Assembly: GCF_001412655.1 (NCBI RefSeq)
Contig: NZ_CP012996.1
Span: forward strand, 1,674,001 to 1,738,000
Source: Pedobacter sp. PACM 27299
GTDB lineage: Bacteria; Bacteroidota; Bacteroidia; Sphingobacteriales; Sphingobacteriaceae
Direction of reading: 5' to 3'
DNA: 64,000 nucleotides
Shown: positions 8,738 to 18,439 of the stretch, piece by piece
Position numbering within the stretch: position 1 is the first letter of the stretch
Layout of the letters: each line of letters begins with the position of its first letter
Notes under the pieces: generated by a model
Database searches by the model: none
What the model was told of the DNA's origin: nothing
Seen by the model: only the letters and a program-made list of their open reading frames with translations
Made by a program: the position numbers and the translations under genes

Positions 8738-9494
8738 CTACTCATGTAGTTTTTCAATTTCTGGAATTGGCAATCCAGTTACTTTTGAAATAATCTCCAT
8801 CGAGACTCGCTCTTTCTTTAGTTTTTTTGCAGTAATTATGCCGTTTTTCCTTCTTTCTTCTGTCTTTCCCTCAACTTTGCCTTTTGCGATTCCTACCGGT
8901 ACTTGTGTTAATTTGCCCATGTTTTTAAGAATATATAACCATTTATCTAAATCTGTTTCCAATTCTGCTTCTGTTTTATTGAAACAGGGTAATTCAATGA
9001 ATTTAAAACCAAGCTTATTATAAAATAGCTTGGCAGTGTCTTTGTTCATTAAGGCGATGTCCTGCAGATAAGATCCCGCTTCGCTGTCTGCGAGTTTGAA
9101 ATCCATCAATGCAATCACATATACACCCTCTAAAGGTTCCTTCCAACGTCCTCCGGCAGCAATTTGTTTCTGGATCGATCTTGATAAGTAAAAAATACAT
9201 CGATCCCTGAAATGCTGTTGTTTCTCCCGCTGCATTTTAATAATGAGATGCTCACCATTATCTGTTGTACAGGCAATGTCAAAGTATACTTTTTTAAAGG
9301 TCTCTTCATCTCCTGTAAGCGCTGTTGGCCGATAAGTAACATCCACAATCTTCCTTTCTCACTTTAAAAAGCGCATTTAGAAAAGAAATCAATAAGTCTT
9401 TATTCGCATCCGTACCAAACAGGTGCTTAAAGCCGAAATCGGTTAAAGGATTAAGGAAGGGATATACAACAGGAACAGCATCAACAGTAATCAT
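8738..9494 (-). pseudogene. Rpn family PD-(D/E)XK nuclease/putative transposase, degenerate
   Basis: Two overlapping frames make up one gene. The N-terminal piece starts at ATG 9494 and contains FLNPLTDFGFKHLFGTDANKDLLISFLNALF, the family hallmark. The frame is lost around 9351-9360, and the rest resumes as IVDVTYRPTALTGDEETFKKVYFDIACTT through to ELETDLDKWLYILKNM. The total span is 757 nt, one more than a multiple of three, matching a +1 insertion. The expected catalytic E-x-Q (usually VEMQ) reads IIKMQ, so the glutamate is replaced by lysine. These genes, common in Bacteroidota, are related to RpnA nucleases (PF12784). The frameshift plus the lost active-site residue argue for a true pseudogene rather than a read error. 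The C-terminal GKVEGKTEERR segment is typical of the family. Confidence 0.85.
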
Positions 9495-9810
9495 ATACAA
9501 AAGTTTCTAGATTAACATCTGTATTTAAAACCAGAACAACCACTTAAAGTATAATTATTTATTAATAAATTAATTTGCTTACCAGATAGCAGCGATTCCT
9601 ATAAATAATAGGTGCTGGAATCCTATAAATCTGGAACTGGAAAGAGCTTAGGCAGACATGAGGTAAATTAAATTCAGCTGAACTGATAAAATATAGCCTG
9701 GTCATGGGAGAGGAGGAAGCCAAAATTCCTTAATCATTTGACAGAAAAACTCAGCTTATTTTCAGCAAATCTGACGTCCTTTGGATAACACACTTGAAAC
9801 CATAATAATA
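9495..9810. other. Intergenic gap without recognisable gene
   Basis: This 316-bp AT-rich gap separates the decayed Rpn-type gene from the GH95 gene, and both are transcribed away from it. I see no coding segment, RNA gene or strong inverted repeat. TTTG at 9737-9740 followed by TATTTTCA at 9757-9764 is a poor promoter match because the spacing is short and two key bases differ. Confidence 0.5.
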
Positions 9811-12267
9811 ATGAAGCTTTACCGGAACATTTTCCTGCTTACCCTGAGCAACTCTTTTCTCCTTGCGTTCAGCAGCGGAGCTTTCGCTCAATCTTCTGAT
9901 GTGACTGTTTTCTTTAAAAAGCCAGCACTCTCATTTCAGGAAGCTTTACCCTTAGGGAATGGCCGGATTGGTGCTTTGATTGCTGGAAATCCAAACAAAG
10001 ATAAAATTACCCTGAATGAGATCACTTTATGGTCTGGTGGAGTACAGGATGCGGATAGAGAAAATGCCCATCAATATTTGAAGCCTATTCAGGATTACCT
10101 GTTAAAAGGACAGAATAAAGAGGCTCAGGAACTACTTCAACAGCAATTTGTCGCAAAAGGAGCGGGATCTGGAAACGGAAATGGTAAAAATGCACCTTAT
10201 GGTGCTTACCAGACCATGGGAAATCTGTTGATCAGTTGGAAAGACACAACAGCCGCTTATACTGATTACAGCAGGGTACTGAATTTAGAAAAAGCGATGG
10301 CGACGACCAAATGGAAGCGCAATGGTGTTAATTATAGTCAGCAAGCCCTGGTGAGTATTCCTGGAAATGTGATGATGATCAAAATCAGCGCTTCCGAAAA
10401 AGGAAAGATCAGTTTCAGCACCAGCATCAATAGGAAAGAAAATACGACTGTCAAAGTGGAGGGGCAGACCTTGATGATGAACGGTCAGCTGCCAAATGGA
10501 AAAGTTGCCGGACTGCGGTTCGCTGCAGGCTTACAAGTGCAGACAAGAGGTGGACAAAAGGTAATTAAAGGGAATGAAATTACAGTCAATAATGCAGATG
10601 AGGTGATTTTAATCTGGACTGCTGCAACGGATTATAACGTTGCAGATTATAACAAACGCGGAGCAGATCCAACAGCAACAGTAAAAAATAACCTGATGGC
10701 TGCGGGAAAATTAACTCCGCTGCAAATAGAAAAAGCACATTTAACTGCATTTGGCGGATTTTTTAATAGAAATAGGTTTTCTTTAAAAGGAGCAAGCCCG
10801 GAGGTTTCTCCATTGAGTACACCGGAACGTATGGAGCGCTATGCCAAACAATTACCAGATCCCCAGTTTCCGGTATTGTACTATAATTTCGGCCGTTACC
10901 TGTTAATTTCTTCTTCCCAGCCAGGGAGCTTACCTGCCAATTTACAAGGGCTTTGGGCAGAAGAATACCAAACGCCATGGAACGGAGATTATCATTTGAA
11001 CATTAATATTCAGATGAATTACTGGCTGGCTGAACCTACCGGATTAGGTGATCTTGCCACTCCTTTACATCAATTTATCGCCGGTCTGGTGAAGCCAGGA
11101 TCAAAAACGGCAAAAGCATATTATAATGCCCCAGGATGGGTAGCACACGTTATCGCGAATCCATGGGGATACACTTCTCCTGGAGAAGGCGCGGATTGGG
11201 GCTCTACTTTAACCGGTGGTGCCTGGTTGTGCGAACACCTTTGGGAGCATTATAAATTCACAAACGATAAAGCATTCTTAGCAAAATATTACCCCGTATT
11301 TAAAGAAGCAGCTACCTTTTTATCGGCCATTCTAATCGAAGAACCGGAACATAAATGGCTAGTGACCGCTCCTTCTAACTCGCCTGAAAACACTTATATC
11401 ATGCCAAATGGTTTCAAAGGGCAAACGGCAATGGGCCCAACGATGGACATGCAGATTTGTAGGGAGATTTTTGGCTACAGTATTGAAGCCGCAAAGATTT
11501 TGGGTAAAGATCAGGAATGGGCCACGGAATTAGCGGGTATCAGGAAACGTTTGGCGCCCAATCAGATCGGTGCGGCAGGTGATGTTAATGAATGGCTGAG
11601 CGATTGGAAAGATGCTGAACCTACTCACCGTCACGTATCCCAGCTTTATGGCTTACATCCTTATGAAGAAATTACTCCATGGGATAGTCCGGAATTGGCG
11701 AAAGCTGCACGCGAAAGTCTGATTCAAAGAGGAGATGGTGGTACGGGATGGTCTAAAGCATGGAAAATCAACCATTGGGCAAGATTAGGCGATGGAGACC
11801 ATGCGCTGAAATTGTTCAGACAGCTGGTCACCTTAGTAGATCCTGCAAGAAAACTAAATATGCATTCTGGTGGAACTTATCCAAATTTATTCTGTGCACA
11901 TCCTCCCTTCCAGATTGACGGTAATTTTGGTGGTACTTCCGGGATTGCAGAAATGCTGATGCAAAGTCACGGAAGCGACAATGTAATCCGTTTGCTGCCT
12001 GCCTTGCCTTCCGATAAGGATTGGAAAGATGGAACTGTGAAAGGAATGCGCGCAAGAAATGCTTTTGTAGTGGATTTCGACTGGGAAAATGGTGTCTTAA
12101 AGAAAGGAAATATCCTGGCTTTAAACGGCGGTACGTGTAATGTTGAACTGCCTGATAATATGCTGGTTAAAGATAGACAAGGAAAAGTTATTGCCAAAAC
12201 AGACAAACAAGGCATTCTTAGCTTTAAAGCCCTTAAAGGTGCAAATTACACCTTCGAAAAGGCATAG
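9811..12267 (+). CDS. GH95 alpha-L-fucosidase (or alpha-L-galactosidase)
   Basis: This exported enzyme of about 818 residues starts at ATG 9811 with [22 protein letters not shown] and a likely cleavage after GAFA. An earlier TTG would spoil the signal. The GH95 layout is complete: an N-terminal beta domain with [18 protein letters not shown] and NEITLWSGG, then the (alpha/alpha)6 barrel with [11 protein letters not shown] (N397 and N399), [11 protein letters not shown] (E526, the position expected for the acid), [27 protein letters not shown] and [17 protein letters not shown] (D703). In the bifidobacterial prototype these Asn and Asp residues form the inverting machinery that releases terminal alpha-1,2-L-fucose. 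Length agrees with the family (750-850). It probably acts in the periplasm. A 3' hairpin follows, so the gene seems to be monocistronic. Confidence 0.9.
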   Translation: MKLYRNIFLLTLSNSFLLAFSSGAFAQSSDVTVFFKKPALSFQEALPLGNGRIGALIAGNPNKDKITLNEITLWSGGVQDADRENAHQYLKPIQDYLLKGQNKEAQELLQQQFVAKGAGSGNGNGKNAPYGAYQTMGNLLISWKDTTAAYTDYSRVLNLEKAMATTKWKRNGVNYSQQALVSIPGNVMMIKISASEKGKISFSTSINRKENTTVKVEGQTLMMNGQLPNGKVAGLRFAAGLQVQTRGGQKVIKGNEITVNNADEVILIWTAATDYNVADYNKRGADPTATVKNNLMAAGKLTPLQIEKAHLTAFGGFFNRNRFSLKGASPEVSPLSTPERMERYAKQLPDPQFPVLYYNFGRYLLISSSQPGSLPANLQGLWAEEYQTPWNGDYHLNINIQMNYWLAEPTGLGDLATPLHQFIAGLVKPGSKTAKAYYNAPGWVAHVIANPWGYTSPGEGADWGSTLTGGAWLCEHLWEHYKFTNDKAFLAKYYPVFKEAATFLSAILIEEPEHKWLVTAPSNSPENTYIMPNGFKGQTAMGPTMDMQICREIFGYSIEAAKILGKDQEWATELAGIRKRLAPNQIGAAGDVNEWLSDWKDAEPTHRHVSQLYGLHPYEEITPWDSPELAKAARESLIQRGDGGTGWSKAWKINHWARLGDGDHALKLFRQLVTLVDPARKLNMHSGGTYPNLFCAHPPFQIDGNFGGTSGIAEMLMQSHGSDNVIRLLPALPSDKDWKDGTVKGMRARNAFVVDFDWENGVLKKGNILALNGGTCNVELPDNMLVKDRQGKVIAKTDKQGILSFKALKGANYTFEKA

Positions 12268-12289
12268 TACTCCCTCAATATCGTATTTA

Positions 12290-12328
12290 GTTACTCCGGA
12301 ATAATCCCCCTCCCCCCACCGGAGTAAC
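12290..12328 (+). terminator. 3' hairpin with C-rich loop
   Basis: GTTACTCCGG at 12290-12299 pairs perfectly with CCGGAGTAAC at 12319-12328 around a 19-nt loop that holds runs of five and six C. It lies 22 bp past the GH95 stop. No T-run follows on the plus strand, so it is either a non-canonical terminator or a 3'-end stabiliser. Confidence 0.45.
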
Positions 12329-12351
12329 AAAAATACGTCCTGAATTTGTTG

Positions 12352-12371
12352 TTACGCAAGCGTTTGCGCAA
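12352..12371. promoter_or_regulatory. LacI-type operator palindrome upstream of the GH109 gene
   Basis: The sequence TTACGCAAGCGTTTGCGCAA is centred on CG and is palindromic except for two positions per arm pair. The GCAA-nCG-TTGC core is the pattern bound by LacI/CcpA-family repressors. It sits about 130 bp before the ATG of the GH109-type gene, and a closely related palindrome lies just after that gene. No LacI-family gene is in the window. Confidence 0.6.
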
Positions 12372-12495
12372 GATTCGCTGGACTAAGTCAGCAACACAAT
12401 CATTATATTCGTTTAGTAAGGTAGGAGGTCATTTCTGCCCGGAATCAACCTAAACCAAATAACCAAACCAAACCACATCACCAAAACCAACACAA

Positions 12496-13929
12496 ATGAA
12501 ACCTAATCGTAGAAAGTTTTTACAACAACTGGCTATTGGCTCCAGCGCGGTAGCGATGGGCCTTCCTGCTTTTTCAAAATCTCCTGCATCAGCTGAAACT
12601 TTATCAAATGAAGCGCCTTTACTTTATCCAAATACCAGTGGCGCAAGATTTAATATGTCAGGTTATGCTGCACCGAAAATCGATAAAGTAAAGATCGGTT
12701 TTATTGGTCTGGGGATGCGTGGACCAGGAGCTGTAAGCAGGATGTCTTTTATTGAAGGTGTCGAAATTAAAGCACTTTGCGATAAACTTCCGGAAAGAGC
12801 TACAGCAGCACAGAAATACCTGGAGAAAAAAGGTCTGCCTAAAGCAAAAGAATATTCCGGCGAAAACGGCTGGAAGGACATGATCAATAACGAAGATCTT
12901 GACCTGATTTATATCTGTACCCCATGGCATTTACATACGCCAATGGCTGTTTATGCAATGGAACATGGTAAACATGCTGCCACAGAGGTTCCTGCAGCTT
13001 TAACCTTAGAGGAATGCTGGCAATTGGTAGAAACATCAGAGCGTAACCGTAAGCATTGCATGATGCTGGAAAATTGCTGTTATGATTTCTTCGAAATGCT
13101 GACCCTTAACATGGTGCGTCAAGGTTTATTTGGTGAATTGATCCATGCAGAAGGTGCTTATATCCATGATCTTTTAGGATTGAACTTTGATAAGAAGGGT
13201 TATGAAAACATGTGGAGATTAAAAGAAAATATTGACTTCAATGGAAATATTTACCCGACACATGGTTTGGGCCCGATTGCACAATGTATGAATATCAACA
13301 GAGGTGATAAAATGGACTATTTAGTGTCTATGTCTTCCAATGATTTCATGATGGCTGCAGAGGCGAAGAAAAAAGCGGAAAAAGACGCTTTCTTCAACCA
13401 GTTTGTAGGAAAGAACTTTAGAGGCAACATGAATACCACCACCATCAGAACCAATAAAGGGAAAACGATGATGCTGCAGCATGATGTAACTTCTCCACGT
13501 CCATACTCCAGAATTCATTTGTTGAGCGGTACGAAAGGTTTTGCCAGTAAATGGCCGGAACCAGAACGTATTGCTTTTGGAGAAGAATGGATAAAAGAAG
13601 CGGAAATGAAAAAATTATATGATGATTATACTCCTCCATTGATCAAACATGTAGGAGAGATCGCCAAGAAAGTAGGGGGACATGGTGGAATGGACTTCAT
13701 GATGGACTGGAGATTAATCGATTGCCTGCGCAACGGTTTACCATTGGATCAGAATGTATATGACGCTGCATCATGGAGCTGTATTGTTCCTTTGAGTAAG
13801 AAATCAGTAGCGAAAAGATCAACCAGTATTGATATTCCTGATTTTACCAGAGGGAACTGGACTACCAATAAACCAGTTGATCTTACCTTAGACGGTGGTG
13901 GCAATACCAAAGTTAGAGCAACCAAGTAA
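12496..13929 (+). CDS. Gfo/Idh/MocA-fold protein, GH109 alpha-N-acetylgalactosaminidase type
   Basis: This 477-residue protein begins with a twin-arginine signal, RRKFLQQLAIGSSAVAMGLPAF, so it is folded with its cofactor before export through Tat. A Rossmann domain follows with KIGFIGLGMRGPG for NAD binding and ICTPWHLHTPMAVYAMEHGKHAATEVPAAL. The C-terminal half has ENCCYDFFEMLTLNMVRQGLFGELIHAEGAYIHDL, YPTHGLGPIAQCMNINRGD and YLVSMSSND, which are signatures I associate with GH109 rather than with ordinary dehydrogenases. GH109 enzymes use tightly bound NAD+ in an oxidation-elimination-addition-reduction cycle to remove alpha-GalNAc; other sugar specificities are possible. LacI-like palindromes flank the gene at 12352-12371 and 13971-14000, so it may have its own sugar-responsive control. 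Confidence 0.85.
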   Translation: MKPNRRKFLQQLAIGSSAVAMGLPAFSKSPASAETLSNEAPLLYPNTSGARFNMSGYAAPKIDKVKIGFIGLGMRGPGAVSRMSFIEGVEIKALCDKLPERATAAQKYLEKKGLPKAKEYSGENGWKDMINNEDLDLIYICTPWHLHTPMAVYAMEHGKHAATEVPAALTLEECWQLVETSERNRKHCMMLENCCYDFFEMLTLNMVRQGLFGELIHAEGAYIHDLLGLNFDKKGYENMWRLKENIDFNGNIYPTHGLGPIAQCMNINRGDKMDYLVSMSSNDFMMAAEAKKKAEKDAFFNQFVGKNFRGNMNTTTIRTNKGKTMMLQHDVTSPRPYSRIHLLSGTKGFASKWPEPERIAFGEEWIKEAEMKKLYDDYTPPLIKHVGEIAKKVGGHGGMDFMMDWRLIDCLRNGLPLDQNVYDAASWSCIVPLSKKSVAKRSTSIDIPDFTRGNWTTNKPVDLTLDGGGNTKVRATK

Positions 13930-13970
13930 ACCCATCCCTAATCGTCATTACGATATCATAATGAATAGGC

Positions 13971-14000
13971 TGGGTTAGCGCAAACGTTTGTGTTAACCCA
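13971..14000. promoter_or_regulatory. Extended LacI-type palindrome
   Basis: This 30-bp dyad is centred between 13985 and 13986, with 13 of 15 positions paired and a perfect CAAACGTTTG core. The outer six positions (GGGTTA/TAACCC) extend the symmetry well beyond a usual operator. It lies 41 bp after the GH109 stop and about 20-50 bp before a -7 element for the sensor kinase. It could repress the kinase gene, end GH109 transcription as a hairpin, or do both. Confidence 0.6.
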
Positions 14001-14018
14001 GTTTCATTTCTCTTTTCC

Positions 14019-14026
14019 TATCTTTG
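14019..14026 (+). promoter_or_regulatory. -7 promoter element of the sensor kinase gene
   Basis: TATCTTTG matches the Bacteroidota TAnnTTTG consensus exactly. It lies only 5 bp before the ATG at 14032, so the transcript would begin at or next to the start codon. No good -33 TTTG is placed at 19-21 bp; the only TTTG is inside the upstream palindrome, 28 bp away. Confidence 0.45.
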
Positions 14027-14031
14027 CAGCA

Positions 14032-15648
14032 ATGAAGCTTGCGTTGCAAACCCCAAAATATCTGATAGTTATCGGTCTGGCAGTCTTTCTGTGCATTACC
14101 GGCGTTACCTTTTTTACCGGACGTTTTCTGGAATATCGAATTAAAAGCATCGCTGATTTTGCGGGACGTAACGTGTACCGTCAGAAGGTATTGGTTTATC
14201 AATATGAATTTGGCAATATTTTAAAGGGCACAGAAGTGGCCGCCACGCTGTTTCCAGAACTTAGGAGTGATATCAGCGAGGAGAGCTTAATGCAGACCCT
14301 TGGTACGGTGTTAATGGCTGATGGTAAGGTGAATAAGGCCTACTATGCGCTCATCAAAGGAAAAGATACTTCTTTTGTCTACCTGATTCGAAACGCTGCT
14401 TCCTTTCAGAAAGTATCCATGCCTAAGTATGTAAAGGCCTGGGCAAAGCAGCAATTTTTGGCCAATGATACTAGTAATGCAAGAGGGCAGCAGACTAAAT
14501 TGACCCCTGCTGTGCATTTGCTTACGGCCAGCAGTACTGTAGAATCGGCTGGAGGTCGCTTGCTCACCGGCTTAGATATTGACCTGGCCGAATTACAGCG
14601 TGCTTTCGTTTCTGTAGATACTAAAGGGCAATCCTATGCGATTGTGGTAGATGAAAATGGTTTCTGCATCACCAGTCCGGATGAAAAACAAGTAGGACAG
14701 CAGCTATTTAATCCTAAGCAGGATACTTTATTTAATTCGGTGCATCCTTTTGGAAAAGTTCATCAGGAAATAGTTGAATCAGATTATCTAGGTGTCCCAG
14801 TTACCCGTTATTATCTTCCAAATCAAATCAATGGTCTGAACTGGACCATTATTGTCGATATTCCAAATCTCGTGTTGGATGAGGATGTGGCGCAGATTAG
14901 AAAATACTCCATTGACATGGGATTGATAGCGGTCGCCATTATTGTTGGACTGATCTGGTTCTATCAGCGGAAATGGCAAAAGGAATTCTTGCTGCGTAGG
15001 GAAGTTGAAATCAACCGTCAGGAATTACTGATGGAAAAACAGGCCTTGAAGCTCCTTGCGGAAACACATGAAAAAGAGAATGCCATGCTGCAGTTGAGTA
15101 AATTAAAAGAAAAGGTAAATCCCCATTTTCTTTTCAACTCCCTCAGCTCCTTAAATGCGCTGATTGCAGAGGATACGGAGCTTGCTAAGTCATTTGTAGT
15201 GAAACTATCGAGAGTATACCGGTATGTGCTGGAATCTTACCCCAGCGGGCTGGCTCCAGTAGCCGAAGAGCTGCGCTTTATGAAGGAGTATTTCTTCCTG
15301 CTAAAGATCCGTTTTGGCGATGCACTGGCACCTTTGGACCTCCAGATTGAAGAAAGATTATTTGAAGGTGAAATCCCTTTTATGAGCCTGCAGACACTGA
15401 TCGAAAATGCGGTTAAACATAACATTCTTTCCAAAGAAAAACCACTAAAAATCACTATTTCCAGTGAGAAAAACACCATAATCGTGAGCAATAACCTCCA
15501 ATTGCGCACAGATGTCAAAGATTCCGGGAAGCAGGGGCTGAACTACCTGCAAAGTATCTATTCTTATTTTGGAAATCAAGGCTTTAACTACGGTGTCGAA
15601 TACGAATACTTCAAATGTTATTTACCTGTTTTACATTTAACTGAATAG
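14032..15648 (+). CDS. LytS-family sensor histidine kinase
   Basis: This inner-membrane kinase has about 538 residues. The start at 14032 is preferred to an upstream GTG because it begins MKLALQTPKYLIVIGLAVFLCITGVTFFTG, a clean membrane anchor. An extracytoplasmic Cache-like sensor region follows, with YAIVVDENGFCITSPDEKQVGQQLF as a typical PAS/Cache strand pair. A second membrane helix (MGLIAVAIIVGLIWFY) leads to a short coiled coil and the His_kinase domain with KVNPHFLFNSLSSLNALI (phosphoacceptor H365) and HATPase box SLQTLIENAVKHNI. Its likely partner is the LytTR regulator at 23234, which is separated from it by the protease and SusCD genes. The ligand is unknown; peptide sensing fits the context but is inference. 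Confidence 0.88.
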   Translation: MKLALQTPKYLIVIGLAVFLCITGVTFFTGRFLEYRIKSIADFAGRNVYRQKVLVYQYEFGNILKGTEVAATLFPELRSDISEESLMQTLGTVLMADGKVNKAYYALIKGKDTSFVYLIRNAASFQKVSMPKYVKAWAKQQFLANDTSNARGQQTKLTPAVHLLTASSTVESAGGRLLTGLDIDLAELQRAFVSVDTKGQSYAIVVDENGFCITSPDEKQVGQQLFNPKQDTLFNSVHPFGKVHQEIVESDYLGVPVTRYYLPNQINGLNWTIIVDIPNLVLDEDVAQIRKYSIDMGLIAVAIIVGLIWFYQRKWQKEFLLRREVEINRQELLMEKQALKLLAETHEKENAMLQLSKLKEKVNPHFLFNSLSSLNALIAEDTELAKSFVVKLSRVYRYVLESYPSGLAPVAEELRFMKEYFFLLKIRFGDALAPLDLQIEERLFEGEIPFMSLQTLIENAVKHNILSKEKPLKITISSEKNTIIVSNNLQLRTDVKDSGKQGLNYLQSIYSYFGNQGFNYGVEYEYFKCYLPVLHLTE

Positions 15649-15775
15649 TAATCAGGACACAATATTAAGTTAACAATAAAAATTTCACTCCTTAAAACTG
15701 CGCTTTCACTAAGTATATTGTACGAGTTCACTCCCGAAAATTTCATTATGTGCCAATTATCCCCCACTTTGGAAC

Positions 15776-18403
15776 ATGATTTTGAATAAGACTTCATTTT
15801 TTTTGGCTGTTTTAGCAGGCTTGTTTACTACACAAGTAAACGCACAAACTACTAAAAAATTTCCAACTAAAACCACTAAGAAAGTAGTAGCGGATACGCT
15901 AAAAAAGAAAAATGCTGCTGACACCACCAAAGGTAAGGAGCTGAAAAGTTATGCCGAATTGCTAAAGAAAGCAACTACGGTAAATGGACTGTTTAAAGTC
16001 CACCAGGTAGAAACTGATTATTACTTTGAGATCCCCCTGAAGTATATGGGTAAGGACTTTTTAGTAGTCAACAAAATATCATCCGTACCATTAGCACTCA
16101 ATGAATCCGGATTAAACAAAGGGATGAACTTTGACAACAAAGTGATTCGCTTTTCACAAAATAAACTGGCAAAAACCATCTGGGTAAAAACCATTGTTCC
16201 TCAGGTAGAATCACCAGAGGGAGATGCCATCACCCGTTCCGTAAAAGACAACTTTATCGGTTCTGTAATTGAATCTTTTAAGATTGAAGCCTATAGCCCG
16301 GATTCATCCGCAGTAGTGGTTAAAATGAACAGGGTTTTTGACGGTACCGATAAAAGCTTTAATGATGTTTTTACCGATATTGGTTTAGGTACAGCGCCGA
16401 AAAGTTCATTGTCAGCTATTGAGCAGATTAAAAGCTTTCCTCAAAATGTAGTGGTACGCGCACTATTGAGTACCAGAGTATCAGAGGGGCAAAGCAGTAT
16501 TCCAATCAGTGTAGCGGTAACGACTAACGTGCTTTTATTACCTGAAAAACCGATGAAACCACGTTATGCAGACGATAGAGTAGGGTTTTTTACCACACCA
16601 AGATGGTACTTCTCTGATACGCAGCATAAAATGGAAAAAAGGGAACTGTTAACCAGATGGAGAATGGAACCTAAAGCGGAAGACCGTGCCCGTTACCTTG
16701 CAGGAGAACTGGTAGAACCGGAAAAACCAATCATCTTTTATATCGACCCATCTACGCCTCCACAATGGAGACAGCAGATCATTGCTGGTGTGGTAGACTG
16801 GCAGAAAGCTTTTGAAGCTGCAGGTTTCAAAAACGCGATTCAGGCAAGAGAAGTAAAAGACATTGCTGATTATGATGGTGATGACATTCGTTATTCGGAG
16901 ATCACTTATGCAGCTTCACCGAAATCTAATGCAATGGGCCCGGCAGTAATCGATCCGCGTTCAGGAGAAATCCTGGAATCAGATGTGATCTGGTGGCACA
17001 ATGTAATGACTTCACTGCAGTCCTGGATGAGGGTTCAAACAGGAGTGATTGATGAAGGTGCAAGAGGAAATAAGTTTACAGATGCACGTATGGCACATGC
17101 CATCCGATTTGTATCTTCTCATGAAGTGGGCCATACTTTAGGTTTGAAACACAACATGGGCGCTTCCTTCTCTTTCCCGGTAGATTCTTTACGCTCGCCT
17201 TCCTTTACGGATCGCATGGGCGGAACAGCTTCTTCGATCATGGATTATGCACGTTTTAACTACGTAGCACAACCAGAAGATAAAGTAACGAGCATTACGC
17301 CAAAAATTGGTGTATATGATAAATATGCAATCGCATGGGGATACCGTTGGTTAGATACCAAAGATCCACATGAGGAAATTCCAGTATTAGCGAAATGGAT
17401 CAAAGACCATGAAAATGATCCTTTGTATTTCTATGGTGAGCAGCAAAGTTTAGTAGTAGATCCAAGATCTCAATCTGAAGATTTAGGTGATGATGCCGTT
17501 AAAGCAAGTCGTTATGGTTTGTTAAACTTAAAGCGTCTGATTCCTCAGATCACGACCTGGGCAGCAAATCCTGGAGAAGATTATTATCAGGCAGGAAAGC
17601 TATACATGGCTGCCATTTTCCAATGGCTGACTTATGCAGAACATGTGACTGCAAATATCGGTGGTTACTATTTAGAGAAACCAGTAGCAGGCGATAAAAA
17701 GAATGCTTACACACCGGTTCCAAAAGCAATGCAGATCAAAGCACTTGATTATTTGAAACAAGAGGTGATGGAAGTACCGGATTGGTTGTTCAATAAAGAA
17801 TTATTGATGAAAACATTTCCGATCAAGGATTCTCCGGTAGGACCTTATGAGTATGGACCATATAATGTAAGACGTGAATTCCAATACGGCATTTTATACA
17901 GCCTGGTGAGTCAGGAGCGTCTGTTGAGAATGATGGAGATGGAAGTATTGCTAGGCAAAGACAGCGTATACACCGCTAATGAATTGCTAAAAGAAGTAAG
18001 AGAAACTGTCTTCGCAAAAACTCAGCGTGGTAAAACACTTTCCATTACCGACCGCATGTTACAGCAAAACTACGTAGATGTATTATTGGTGAGCACCGAC
18101 AAAATGTTGGAGAAAATCACTAAAACAGCTTTACAAGACAATAAATTAAAAATGCAGCATCAATTGCAAGTGTGTGATTTCAGTAATGATGGTAAATCAG
18201 TTGTAGGGGCTGAGGAGACGTCATTGAGAAATATTCAGGTGAGTTCTATGAGCAGAACCTCTGATGTGGCAGCTGCGAAACGCAGTGAGTTACTTCAGAT
18301 TCTTACGATCCTTGAAAAAAACAAAGGCAGGGGAGATGATGCAACCAAAGGTCATTATATGGACTTAATCCTTCGGATTCGTCAAAGTCTTAGAATGAAC
18401 TAA
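15776..18403 (+). CDS. Secreted zinc metalloprotease of the DUF5117/DUF4953 type
   Basis: This 875-residue protein carries a Sec signal (MILNKTSFFLAVLAGLFTTQVNAQ), a Lys/Thr-rich linker to about residue 60, and then the DUF5118/DUF5117 segment with YYFEIPLKYMGKDFLVVNKIS. The catalytic motif HEVGHTLGLKH spans H449-H459 and is a full metzincin-type HExxHxxGxxH zinc site, with a Met-turn candidate in SSIMDYARFNYVA. The length is typical for this Bacteroidota family. It sits 36 bp upstream of a SusC gene with SusD next, so the three are probably one operon. In that setting it would cleave proteins or peptides for uptake by the SusCD transporter. Peptidase specificity has not been established for the family as far as I know. 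Confidence 0.88.
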   Translation: MILNKTSFFLAVLAGLFTTQVNAQTTKKFPTKTTKKVVADTLKKKNAADTTKGKELKSYAELLKKATTVNGLFKVHQVETDYYFEIPLKYMGKDFLVVNKISSVPLALNESGLNKGMNFDNKVIRFSQNKLAKTIWVKTIVPQVESPEGDAITRSVKDNFIGSVIESFKIEAYSPDSSAVVVKMNRVFDGTDKSFNDVFTDIGLGTAPKSSLSAIEQIKSFPQNVVVRALLSTRVSEGQSSIPISVAVTTNVLLLPEKPMKPRYADDRVGFFTTPRWYFSDTQHKMEKRELLTRWRMEPKAEDRARYLAGELVEPEKPIIFYIDPSTPPQWRQQIIAGVVDWQKAFEAAGFKNAIQAREVKDIADYDGDDIRYSEITYAASPKSNAMGPAVIDPRSGEILESDVIWWHNVMTSLQSWMRVQTGVIDEGARGNKFTDARMAHAIRFVSSHEVGHTLGLKHNMGASFSFPVDSLRSPSFTDRMGGTASSIMDYARFNYVAQPEDKVTSITPKIGVYDKYAIAWGYRWLDTKDPHEEIPVLAKWIKDHENDPLYFYGEQQSLVVDPRSQSEDLGDDAVKASRYGLLNLKRLIPQITTWAANPGEDYYQAGKLYMAAIFQWLTYAEHVTANIGGYYLEKPVAGDKKNAYTPVPKAMQIKALDYLKQEVMEVPDWLFNKELLMKTFPIKDSPVGPYEYGPYNVRREFQYGILYSLVSQERLLRMMEMEVLLGKDSVYTANELLKEVRETVFAKTQRGKTLSITDRMLQQNYVDVLLVSTDKMLEKITKTALQDNKLKMQHQLQVCDFSNDGKSVVGAEETSLRNIQVSSMSRTSDVAAAKRSELLQILTILEKNKGRGDDATKGHYMDLILRIRQSLRMN

Positions 18404-18439
18404 TCACAACCAACAACTATCATATTTAAAAAGGGGACA

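Noticed and set aside
9018..9348. Several short minus-strand frames within the Rpn-type locus
   Set aside because: They are alternative frames of the same decayed gene; the combined two-frame reading explains the region.
13990..14031. Upstream GTG start for the sensor kinase
   Set aside because: It would start in the operator and before the -7 element, and the ATG at 14032 gives a better membrane anchor.
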